Positions 1 through 6,410 of a DNA stretch of 6,410 nucleotides are shown here, piece by piece. The stretch is taken from contig DKQR01000015.1 of NCBI GenBank assembly GCA_002471805.1, positions 1 to 6,410 on the forward strand, written 5' to 3'. The notes under the pieces are model-generated. The model worked only from the letters and a program-made list of their open reading frames with translations, had not been told where the DNA came from and searched no databases. The translations under genes were made by a program, and so were the position numbers. Numbering within the stretch: position 1 is the first letter of the stretch; each line of letters starts with the position of its first letter. The stretch is from Fidelibacterota bacterium UBA7303. Lineage in GTDB: Bacteria > Fidelibacterota > Marinisomatia > Marinisomatales > UBA1611.

Positions 1-1086
1 GGCAATGAGAGTAATGGTGATAACGTCGACAGAGTATAAAACCATGGGTAGAGAATTGATAAAATAAATATCCGCAGGAATTGGAATAATCCCAGATACG
101 GATTGTATCAGTACAACAGCCATTCCCACAATTAAACCGGACAGTGCTCCCTTAAAGCCTTTTTTTAATCCCATGGTGAGCAATACCCGCTTAACAAATA
201 TAGAAGAAGCACCCATGATCCGCAGGATACCTGTTTCTTTCATTTTTTGTATGGAAATTAACGATAATGTTGCGGTTAGATTAAATGCTGCAACAAGAAA
301 TATTAAACTTAAGATCGCAATTGCACCCACACGTTCAAGCTTCATGGCTTCCACGAGAGACCGATTTAGATCTTTCCAGGTCTGAATTGTAATTTCTTCC
401 GGCAAACTCAGTCTATGATTTATCTTCCATGATTCAACATCCTGGTTACCATCCAATCGCAAATCAAACCCATCCAGTGATCTTTTTCGTTTGAATAAAG
501 ATTGCCCCACACCTAATGGAATAAAAACATATCTGTCATCGTAATCTAGAATTCGGGTGGAGAAAACACCACTGATTATTAATTTTTTCCTTGGTGGAAA
601 CCCTAAGCCGAAAGATTGGTCAATGGGGCTGCTGATTTCCACTTGATCCCCAATGTCTTTCCCCAGGCGATAAGCAAGATCCTGGCCTATCAAAATCTCA
701 TTTTCTGATGATGTACCTCGAAGTGTCAGCGAATAAAAGTCCTCCAGCTTATTCATATCAACAGCTTTTAAGGATACCACTCTGTAATCTTCTTCATCAT
801 TGATCAAGCCTCGGCGTTCCATGTAGGGCATTGCAGACATTACACCATCAATCTGTTCTAATTGCCCCAGTTTCAACTCATTAACTGCTCCGGAAACTCT
901 GATGTCTCCATCAAAACCTTTTAATTTTAAATTGACTATGAATTCAAATCCATTCATGACTGCCAGTGAAATGATCAGTGCGAAACAGCCCACACCCATC
1001 CCTATCACAGATAAAATACCTGCAGCCTTACCGTGTCCCAATGGCGAACTGGAAAATTTATTTGCTATTTTAAAAATCAAATTCAC
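1..1086 (-). CDS. LolC/LolE-family lipoprotein-releasing ABC permease, second copy, 3' end outside window
   Basis: Inner-membrane permease of the lipoprotein-releasing (Lol) type, which in the known complexes pairs with a second permease and the ATPase LolD to extract lipoproteins for delivery to LolA. My translation reads 362 open codons from a GTG start to the window edge, against roughly 400 to 415 for the family, so the last membrane segment is missing. Visible parts are: a first membrane helix at about 23-46 ending in the family motif VMNGFE; a large periplasmic (MacB-like) domain at about 47-245; a helix at about 252-278 containing VAAFNLTATL; the cytoplasmic coupling region at about 281-297 with KMKETGILRIMGAS; a helix at about 311-333; and the IPIPADIYFINSLP stretch at 334-347, typical before the final helix. 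The GTG start is chosen because it overlaps the TGA of the upstream permease gene (GTGA) and gives a normal N-terminus. No clear Shine-Dalgarno precedes it, so coupled initiation is inferred. Whether it is the LolC or LolE counterpart is unresolved. Confidence 0.9.
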   Translation of the reverse strand, partial: MNLIFKIANKFSSSPLGHGKAAGILSVIGMGVGCFALIISLAVMNGFEFIVNLKLKGFDGDIRVSGAVNELKLGQLEQIDGVMSAMPYMERRGLINDEEDYRVVSLKAVDMNKLEDFYSLTLRGTSSENEILIGQDLAYRLGKDIGDQVEISSPIDQSFGLGFPPRKKLIISGVFSTRILDYDDRYVFIPLGVGQSLFKRKRSLDGFDLRLDGNQDVESWKINHRLSLPEEITIQTWKDLNRSLVEAMKLERVGAIAILSLIFLVAAFNLTATLSLISIQKMKETGILRIMGASSIFVKRVLLTMGLKKGFKGALSGLIVGMAVVLIQSVSGIIPIPADIYFINSLPMVLYSVDVITITLIA

Positions 1087-2261
1087 TCGTACAATAAAGC
1101 TTGGGCCGGTTTTAACCTTAATATCGCTTTGCTGGGCCACCAGGACGCAGCCATACACAAAATGTAGGAAAGGGCAAGAATAAGCAGAAACATGGGTTTA
1201 TCAAATGACATGGGAATTTGATCCATAAAATATATTTCTTCAGATATGGTAAATAATTCGAATTTTAACTGCAGGAAAATGATCCCCAATGTAGCCAGAC
1301 CTCCAAATAAGCCTCCCATAATCCCAATGAAACCGCCTTGAATCATAAATACCATTTGCATGTTTGACTTGGGGAATCCCTGGGAAACTAATATGCCGAC
1401 CTGGGCCTTTTTTTCCACAATGATCATTGCCAGTGCAGCAATGATATTCACAATTCCAACCAGGGCAATTAGGCCAAACATAATAAATGCCGGCCAGCGC
1501 TGGATTTGTATCCATTCAAAAAGCAATGCGTGTCTTTGCCGCCATGTTTCTATAATGTACGGATAAGAAATATCAGGAAGTGTTTGGTTGAATGTTTCCT
1601 TAGAAAATAATACCCAGCCCGTTGCAGTATCTTCATCATACCCCAATAGTGACTGTGCATCTTTAATGCTCACATAGCCAAGCGTTTTATCATATTCAGA
1701 TAATCCTGAATGATATAGGCCTACCACTGTTAATGATTTGATTCTCCTTGTGGCTTTACCCGCCAGTTCCTCCACAAAAACAGTATTGCCTCTATTTACC
1801 TTTAAAAGGTCTGCCAATTGCCTTCCCATGACAATTTCACCTTTTTTTAATTGCTTTTGCGATCTCGGGTTGAGCCAATCAATTAAAAGTGTCGGTGATA
1901 GTTTATTGACGCCCTCAATCAGAACACCATCAGCATGGTATCCAGAGCGCACCATACTCATTCCGCGAACAAATGGCTGGACATCATAATTTGTGTTCGC
2001 TTCAGATATGAATGAACTTAATTTATTTTCTGACAAAGAAATGGGTTTCCCGAGGATATGCTGTATTCGGGCTGTACCATCGAAAGATGAAATTTTTCTC
2101 GAGACTGTTGTTTCAAATCCGTGAATGATGCAGGCTGTAAGCATCAAAGCTGCAATGCCAATGCCAAGACCAGCAACGGCCAGCCAGCTGGCAAAGGAAG
2201 AGAAACTGCCTTTCTGCGGGGATAATAGGTAGCGAAAGGCCAGCCGAAAACTCAACAGCAT
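1083..2261 (-). CDS. LolC/LolE-family lipoprotein-releasing ABC permease, first copy
   Basis: Complete 392-residue permease of the FtsX/LolC/LolE type, predicted to sit in the inner membrane and act in lipoprotein release. It shows the family plan: a short cytoplasmic N-terminus with the RLAFRYL motif (6-12); a first helix at about 24-47 ending in IIHGFE, equivalent to the usual VMNGFE; a periplasmic domain at about 50-250; helices at about 257-282, 303-331 and 356-376; a coupling segment VEKKAQVGILVSQGF (282-296); and a C-terminus ending LKPAQALLYE, close to the family's usual 'P..aL..E' ending. It starts two bases after the lysS stop and ends by overlapping the next permease gene by four bases. 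The two permeases are homologous in layout but clearly diverged, so they probably form a heterodimer rather than being a recent duplication. MacB or FtsX relatives are less likely because of the close tandem pair and the motifs. Assignment as LolC or LolE is not certain. Confidence 0.9.
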   Translation of the reverse strand: MLLSFRLAFRYLLSPQKGSFSSFASWLAVAGLGIGIAALMLTACIIHGFETTVSRKISSFDGTARIQHILGKPISLSENKLSSFISEANTNYDVQPFVRGMSMVRSGYHADGVLIEGVNKLSPTLLIDWLNPRSQKQLKKGEIVMGRQLADLLKVNRGNTVFVEELAGKATRRIKSLTVVGLYHSGLSEYDKTLGYVSIKDAQSLLGYDEDTATGWVLFSKETFNQTLPDISYPYIIETWRQRHALLFEWIQIQRWPAFIMFGLIALVGIVNIIAALAMIIVEKKAQVGILVSQGFPKSNMQMVFMIQGGFIGIMGGLFGGLATLGIIFLQLKFELFTISEEIYFMDQIPMSFDKPMFLLILALSYILCMAASWWPSKAILRLKPAQALLYE

Positions 2262-2263
2262 GT

Positions 2264-3757
2264 TCAGGGATCTTCAGATCTCATGGCTGGGAATAAAATT
2301 ACATCTTTTATCCAGCGATTCCCGGTAAGAAGCATGGTCAGGCGGTCTATACCAATACCAACGCCGCCTGTAGGCGGCATACCGCATTCCACAGCCTGGA
2401 TAAAATTTTCATCCACAGGCTGGGCTTCTTCATCACCGCGCTCTTTTAACGCAGCCTGAGCTTCCAGCCGTTGCCGCTGATCAATGGGGTCATTCAATTC
2501 AGTGAAGGCATTCGCAAATTCTGCCCCGCCAATAAATAATTCAAATCTTTCCACCAATTGTGGATCACCGTTTCGATGTGCCTTTGCCAGCGGAGATGTG
2601 GCCTTGGGATAATCGATGATAAAAGTGGGTTGTATCAGTTTAGGCTCTACAAGTTTACTCATCAGTTCGTCCAGCATCTGTCCATAATTTGCATTGTTTT
2701 CTACCTCGATCTCATGTTCTGCACATATCGATCGGATTTCATCCTCAGATGCATTCCCCAAGTCATGGGTGGTTGCATCTTTTAACAATTCAAAAAATGG
2801 CCGCTTTTGAAAGGGCTGCGAAAGGTCAATTTCCATACCGCCCCAATTCGTCTTCTGGACACTGACGGATTCTGCTGCCTGGCGGAACATTTTCTCAACC
2901 AGATCCATATTATCCTCATAATCTGAGTAAGCCCAGTAAAATTCCAGCATGGTGAATTCCGGGTTATGGTTGCGGTCCATCCCCTCATTTCGAAAATCCT
3001 TCGATATTTCGTAAACACGATCCATACCGCCAATAATCAATCGTTTGAGATATAGTTCATCTGCAATCCTCAAATAGAAAGTCTGGCCAAGGGCATGATA
3101 ATGGGTGGTAAATGGGCGGGCGTTCGCACCTCCATATAGAGGTTGTAATACCGGCGTCTCCACTTCCAGGAATCCCCGACCATCCAGATAATTGCGGATT
3201 GATTTAATGATTTTTGCACGGTTTACGAACGTTTTTCGCACCTCAGGATTCACAACCAGATCCAGGTGCCGATTTCGATACCGCTGTTCCTTATCCGCAA
3301 AAGCATCAAACGTTTTTCCATCTTTTTCCTTCACAATGGGCAGCGGTCGAATACTTTTGGCCAGAATAGTAAATACATCCGTATGCACAGATATTTCACC
3401 GGTTTTCGTAGTAAAAACATATCCTTCCACACCAACATAGTCGCCAATATCCAATAATTTGAAATGATTGTATGTTTCCTCTCCAACATCATCCTTACGG
3501 ATAAAGAACTGTATTTTTCCTTCGGAATCCATTATTTGGGCAAAGGAGGCCTTACCCATTTTCCGCAATGCCATTATACGGCCTGCAACCCGTACAATTT
3601 TACCCTCCAGATTAGGATAATCACCCTTGATAGATTCACTTTTATGGGTAGGCTCATAATGATACGGGTAAGGGTTAATACCTGCTTCGCGGAGTTTCTG
3701 CAGCTTTTCAATTCTAAATTCAATAATTTGCTGCAGACTTTTGTGTTCTTCCGTCAT
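2264..3757 (-). CDS. lysS: Lysyl-tRNA synthetase, class II
   Basis: Cytoplasmic class II aminoacyl-tRNA synthetase that attaches lysine to tRNA-Lys using ATP. The 497-residue length is normal for bacterial LysS (about 490-510). An N-terminal helix is followed by the OB-fold anticodon-binding domain at about 53-135 (VRVAGRIMALRKMGKASFAQ). The catalytic domain follows from about 155, opening with RYRNRHLDLVVN. Class II motif 1 lies around 195-206 (GFLEVETPVLQP), motif 2 at 255-274 (FRNEGMDRNHNPEFTMLEFY) and motif 3 at 464-490 (GGVGIGIDRLTMLL, ending IKDVILFP). The lysine-pocket signature GAEFANAFTELNDP is at 411-424. The ATG start overlaps the prfB stop as ATGA and has a good Shine-Dalgarno six bases upstream. 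A prfB-lysS pairing is also found in Escherichia coli, so it is a known association. Nothing is broken or missing. Confidence 0.98.
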   Translation of the reverse strand: MTEEHKSLQQIIEFRIEKLQKLREAGINPYPYHYEPTHKSESIKGDYPNLEGKIVRVAGRIMALRKMGKASFAQIMDSEGKIQFFIRKDDVGEETYNHFKLLDIGDYVGVEGYVFTTKTGEISVHTDVFTILAKSIRPLPIVKEKDGKTFDAFADKEQRYRNRHLDLVVNPEVRKTFVNRAKIIKSIRNYLDGRGFLEVETPVLQPLYGGANARPFTTHYHALGQTFYLRIADELYLKRLIIGGMDRVYEISKDFRNEGMDRNHNPEFTMLEFYWAYSDYEDNMDLVEKMFRQAAESVSVQKTNWGGMEIDLSQPFQKRPFFELLKDATTHDLGNASEDEIRSICAEHEIEVENNANYGQMLDELMSKLVEPKLIQPTFIIDYPKATSPLAKAHRNGDPQLVERFELFIGGAEFANAFTELNDPIDQRQRLEAQAALKERGDEEAQPVDENFIQAVECGMPPTGGVGIGIDRLTMLLTGNRWIKDVILFPAMRSEDP

Positions 3758-4882
3758 TTTGTTTCCTTAACCTGTTCTGGTTGTCTCGACCCCATTGCAT
3801 TCAGTAAAAAGGCTCGGATGAATTTATTCAAATCACCATCCATAATGGCCTGGATATTGCCTGTTTCTTCTTTGGTACGATGGTCTTTAACCATATTGTA
3901 AGGATGAAAAACATAAGAGCGTATCTGGCTGCCCCAGCCAATATCCATTTTTTGATCTTCGAGTTCTTTATTTTTTTCCTTTTCTTTTTCTAACTCTGCC
4001 TGGTATAACCTAGCTTTTAATATTTTCATGGCCTGACTCTTATTTTTATGCTGGGATCTTTGATTCTGGCACTGGGCAACAATTCCTGAGGGAATATGAG
4101 TGATCCGGACAGCCGAATCGGTCTTGTTCACATGCTGGCCGCCAGCGCCGCTTGCTCGATAAGTATCGATCCTGAGATCAGTTGGATTTATATCAATTTC
4201 TATCTCTTCATTTACTGCCGGATAAACAAATACCGAAGCGAATGAAGTATGACGGCGACTGTTTGAATCGAAGGGAGAAATTCTTACCAGACGATGCACA
4301 CCCGCTTCCGCTTTCGACAAACCAAATGCATAGTCTCCACTGACTTCAAAGGTCACATCCTTAATTCCAGCTTCCTCACCCGGCTGTAAATCAATTAACT
4401 CCACTTTGAAATCCTGCCGTTCTGCCCAGCGGGTGTACATACGGTAAAGCATCTGCGCCCAATCCTGGCTTTCTGTGCCGCCAGCGCCCGGGTGAATGGT
4501 AATAATGGCATTTTGCGTATCTTCAGGGTTCCCGAGCAGGAGTCTAACTTCAATTTTCTCTATATTACTTTCATATGAATTCAACTCGGTTTGTATTTCA
4601 TTAAAATCCGTCTCGCCAGCTTCAGCAAATTCAAAGAGTATTTCCATATCATCATGGCGCCTGCCAAGATCTTGCCAGAAACCAATTTCCTTTTCAATAC
4701 GGGAGATTTTTTTTAAAATGGATGAGGCGCGCTGGCTGTCGTCCCAGAAATTTAAGTCGGAAGACTTTGCCTGTAATTTTTCAAGTGTATGAGCCAGGGC
4801 ATCAAGGTCAAAGATACCTCCGTAACTCAACATACTTCGTTTCCGCATGAGCAAAACGCTCTTTCAGGTCAGCTAACTCCAT
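3754..4882 (-). CDS. prfB: Peptide chain release factor 2 with programmed +1 frameshift
   Basis: Release factor 2 recognises UGA and UAA stop codons in the ribosomal A site and triggers hydrolysis of peptidyl-tRNA. The gene must be read as complement(join(3754..4809,4811..4882)). An ATG at 4882 opens a 24-codon frame (MELADLKERFAHAETKYVEL, then RRYL) that meets an in-frame TGA at 4808-4810. Skipping one T moves the ribosome to GAC (Asp25) and the long frame, which then reads LDALAHTLEKLQ onward. The joined product is 375 residues (E. coli RF2 is 365). The stop-recognition tripeptide SPF falls at 202-204 and the catalytic GGQ at 247-249, in the sequence RASGAGGQHVNKTDSAVR, both within three residues of their E. 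coli positions. The ATG at 4854 in the long frame is not the real start: it would replace the conserved N-terminus with an unrelated one. No clear Shine-Dalgarno precedes 4882. The stop overlaps the lysS start by four bases. Confidence 0.96.
3764..3768 (-). promoter_or_regulatory. Ribosome binding site of lysS
   Basis: The minus strand reads AAGGA six bases before the lysS ATG, inside the last codons of prfB. It supports the ATG that overlaps the prfB stop codon as the true start, and means lysS can be initiated directly as well as by coupling from prfB. It is the clearest start-proximal Shine-Dalgarno among the visible gene starts. Confidence 0.75.
4807..4822 (-). promoter_or_regulatory. Programmed +1 frameshift site of prfB
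   Basis: In zero frame the minus strand reads CGG AGG TAT CTT TGA C. This has all parts of the classic RF2 recoding signal (E. coli AGG GGG TAT CTT TGA C). A Shine-Dalgarno-like GGAGG at 4817-4821 lies three bases before the slippery CTT codon, which is followed by a TGA stop with C in the fourth position. When RF2 is scarce, slow termination at TGA lets tRNA-Leu slip from CUU to UUU and translation continues in the +1 frame; when RF2 is plentiful the 24-residue peptide is released. This is the known autoregulatory mechanism for RF2, applied here from an exact motif match. Confidence 0.96.
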
Positions 4883-4894
4883 CTGAAAATTTAA

Positions 4895-4910
4895 GGAACT
4901 TCGGAGTTCC
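4895..4910 (-). other. Small perfect hairpin in the cdaA-prfB gap
   Basis: The minus strand reads GGAACT CCGA AGTTCC: a six-base-pair perfect stem with a four-base loop, followed by TTAAATTTT and then the prfB ATG 12 bases after the stem. It lies in the only real intergenic gap of the window (4883-4934, 52 bases). The stem is short and the T tract is interrupted, so it would be at best a weak or partial terminator. An attenuator, an RNA-processing site or a structure near the prfB start are other options. The structure is seen in the sequence; its function is not known. Confidence 0.4.
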
Positions 4911-4934
4911 AATTAAATGTCAAATCTTTGAATC

Positions 4935-5714
4935 TCAATCTCCGGAAGAAATAAACAAACGTTCATTTAAATAGCGGCGAAGTTTCATTTCATCCAGATC
5001 GAGGTGAACAAAACGGCCATTTTCGGCCACAGAAATATTGCCTCTTTCCTCTGATATAACAACAACAATAGCATCAGACTCTTCAGTAATTCCCAGTGCG
5101 GCCCTGTGGCGAGTGCCCATTTCCGGTGATATCATAGTACTCTCTGTCAATGGCAGGATACATCCGGCAGCTTCCAGTAACGTATTTTGTAATATAACTG
5201 CACCATCATGTAGGGGGGCGGCGGGATTAAATACAGACAGTAACAGCTGAGCGGACACTTCCGCTTTCATAGGGGTACCTGTTTCCTTGTAGGAACGCAG
5301 ACCAGTTTCACGCTGCAGCACAATCAATGCACCCCATTTTGTTTCCGAAAGCTTTAAAGAGGCTTCCACAACGGCCTCCAGTGACCGCGGTGATGATCCC
5401 GTACGGAAAATGATTCTGAAAAATCTTGTTTGCCCAACATAGATCAGCAATCTACGAATTTCAGGCTGAAACAAAATTACAAATGCCACAACCCATACCG
5501 TTTGAAATTGATTCACCAACCATGAGGTGGCACTCAGACCAAGTGCATTGAATAAAAAGGAAGAAATCAGCAGGATGACCAGGCCAACAAGCATCTGACC
5601 CGCCCGGGTATCTCGGAAATAATTATACACCCTGTAAAAGATCAAGGTCACGATCAATAAATCGATAAGATCAAACAGCGTTACGGTCAGAAAACCAATA
5701 TTAAACAACGTCAT
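4935..5714 (-). CDS. cdaA: Diadenylate cyclase CdaA (membrane-bound c-di-AMP synthase)
   Basis: Makes the second messenger cyclic di-AMP from two ATP. At 259 residues it is near the usual CdaA length (about 270). Three predicted membrane helices lie at about 11-29, 38-58 and 65-83. The cytoplasmic DisA_N (DAC) catalytic domain spans about 105-245 and carries both diagnostic motifs: DGA at 170-172 in PLHDGAVI, and RHR at 202-204 in GTRHRAALG. The conserved linker LFQPEIRRLL is at 81-90. Both active-site motifs are intact, so it should be catalytic. The ATG overlaps the folP stop as ATGA, with no strong Shine-Dalgarno, which implies coupled translation. In Firmicutes cdaA sits with cdaR and glmM; here it follows folP and neither partner is visible. 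It is followed by the 52-base gap before prfB. Confidence 0.96.
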   Translation of the reverse strand: MTLFNIGFLTVTLFDLIDLLIVTLIFYRVYNYFRDTRAGQMLVGLVILLISSFLFNALGLSATSWLVNQFQTVWVVAFVILFQPEIRRLLIYVGQTRFFRIIFRTGSSPRSLEAVVEASLKLSETKWGALIVLQRETGLRSYKETGTPMKAEVSAQLLLSVFNPAAPLHDGAVILQNTLLEAAGCILPLTESTMISPEMGTRHRAALGITEESDAIVVVISEERGNISVAENGRFVHLDLDEMKLRRYLNERLFISSGD

Positions 5715-6410
5715 GCTGCTGTCCGTATCTTTTCAGTAATGGCAACAACCCGTTTCATTTCCATCACATCGTGCACCCGCACGATGCGGGCACCATACAG
5801 TATTCCAGCACAGACAGAGGCGGCAGTACCTTCTATCCTTTCTTCAGCAGGTAAATCCAAAGTGGAACCAATAAACGATTTTCTGCTGGGGCCAATTAAG
5901 ACTGGATAACCTAAATCACATATTTTACCCAGGTGTTGTATCAATGAAAAATTATGATCAACTGTTTTCCCAAAACCAATACCGGGATCCAGAATGATTT
6001 GATCATCTCTAACCCCTCCTGCTCGCGCTTTATTAATTTGGTTCCGAAAAAATGATATCACATCCGATACCAGGTCTTTATATATTGGATCCAGCTGCAT
6101 ATTTTTTGGAGTTCCATTCATATGCATAATAATCACCGGGACCTTTTTATCTGAGATCAGTTTAATCATAGAATCATCTAAAGAAAGACCGCTGATATCA
6201 TTGATAATGTTTGCTCCTGCCATAATTGCTTTTCTGGCAACCTCTGGTTTATAACTATCAATGGAGATTAAGCAGTCCGGATAGGTGTTTCGAATCTCTT
6301 GGATGACCGGGATCACCCTTTCAATTTCATCTTGAGCGTTGATAGGTTCAGCACCTGGCCTGGTGGATTCGCCGCCGATATCCAGTATATCCGCACCAGC
6401 TTCTAAAATG
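5711..6410 (-). CDS. folP: Dihydropteroate synthase, 5' end outside window
   Basis: Condenses 6-hydroxymethyl-7,8-dihydropterin diphosphate with p-aminobenzoate to form 7,8-dihydropteroate in folate synthesis; it is the target of sulfonamides. About 232 residues are visible (in-frame codons from 6409); by family length roughly 35-45 N-terminal residues are lost at the window edge. Numbered from the first visible residue, the pterin/pABA loop signature DILDIGGESTRPGAEP is at 7-22, SIDSY with the conserved Asp at 51, INDISG with Asn at 70, the MHMNGTPKNMQ segment at about 95-105, DPGIGFGKT with Asp at 141, GPSRKSFIG with the catalytic Lys at 177, and RVHDV with Arg211 and His213. All substrate-binding residues within the visible part are present, so the enzyme should be active. 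The GTG at 6316 is an internal Val codon, not the start, because the conserved STRPG signature lies upstream of it. Its stop overlaps the cdaA start by four bases. Confidence 0.97.
   Translation of the reverse strand, partial: ILEAGADILDIGGESTRPGAEPINAQDEIERVIPVIQEIRNTYPDCLISIDSYKPEVARKAIMAGANIINDISGLSLDDSMIKLISDKKVPVIIMHMNGTPKNMQLDPIYKDLVSDVISFFRNQINKARAGGVRDDQIILDPGIGFGKTVDHNFSLIQHLGKICDLGYPVLIGPSRKSFIGSTLDLPAEERIEGTAASVCAGILYGARIVRVHDVMEMKRVVAITEKIRTAA

Noticed and set aside
1..2261. The two permease genes as a recent tandem duplication or one broken gene.
   Set aside because: They share layout and motifs but differ through most of the periplasmic domain, and each has its own start; they fit the usual diverged Lol permease pair.
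2363..2378. Perfect inverted repeat GCCGCC-tgta-GGCGGC, possible terminator or protein site.
   Set aside because: It lies within lysS and encodes the conserved Pro-Pro-Thr-Gly-Gly next to motif 3; the palindrome follows from those codons and has no T tract after it.
2782..3033. Minus-strand open frame inside lysS in another frame, possible nested gene.
   Set aside because: It is fully inside the conserved LysS catalytic domain and its composition (many Arg, Trp, Cys) is typical of an out-of-frame reading.
3464..3901. Long plus-strand open frame of 145 codons opposite lysS and prfB, and other plus-strand frames.
   Set aside because: It lies antisense to strongly conserved protein genes, has no recognisable domain and no convincing start signals; it is a shadow of the real genes.
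4707..4714. A run of eight A on the minus strand in prfB, in phase for an A AAA AAA -1 slippery heptamer.
   Set aside because: The same TTA AAA AAA context (Leu-Lys-Lys) also occurs at 1842-1848 and 160-166 in the permease genes, so it reflects codon composition; the reading frame continues normally as RF2.
4889..4923. An exact TTGACA on the minus strand at 4918-4923, suggesting a prfB promoter.
   Set aside because: No -10-like hexamer lies 16-18 bases downstream; the nearest AT-rich hexamer, TTAAAT at 4889-4894, is 23 bases away, so a standard sigma-70 promoter is not supported.

Overview
The window is one contiguous run of six genes, all on the minus strand. It reads from the high-coordinate end as folP (5' end cut off), cdaA, prfB, lysS, and two LolC/LolE-type permease genes (the second with its 3' end cut off). 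There is no credible plus-strand gene, tRNA, rRNA, CRISPR array, insertion sequence or phage-like feature. No stretch over 300 bases lacks a gene; the largest gap is 52 bases.

The organism is a bacterium with a Gram-negative type envelope, since two lipoprotein-release (Lol) permeases are present. Base composition looks moderately AT-leaning and codon use looks similar across all genes. A diadenylate cyclase next to dihydropteroate synthase, together with Lol-type permeases, would fit the Fibrobacteres-Chlorobi-Bacteroidetes supergroup or an allied candidate phylum such as Marinimicrobia. That placement is inference from gene order and protein style and is low confidence.

Packing is very tight. 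folP/cdaA and prfB/lysS overlap by four bases (ATGA), the two permease genes overlap by four bases (GTGA), and lysS and the first permease are two bases apart. The only real gap, 52 bases between cdaA and prfB, holds a small perfect hairpin. This layout suggests a single transcript with translational coupling, possibly with a control point ahead of prfB.

The genes cover folate synthesis (FolP), cyclic di-AMP synthesis (CdaA), translation termination (release factor 2), lysine tRNA charging (LysS) and transfer of lipoproteins out of the inner membrane (LolC/E-like pair). These are core housekeeping functions. The most notable element is a canonical +1 programmed frameshift site in prfB: the protein is encoded by a 24-codon zero-frame segment ending in an in-frame TGA, followed by a shift into the long downstream frame. 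I found no evidence of a previously undescribed system.
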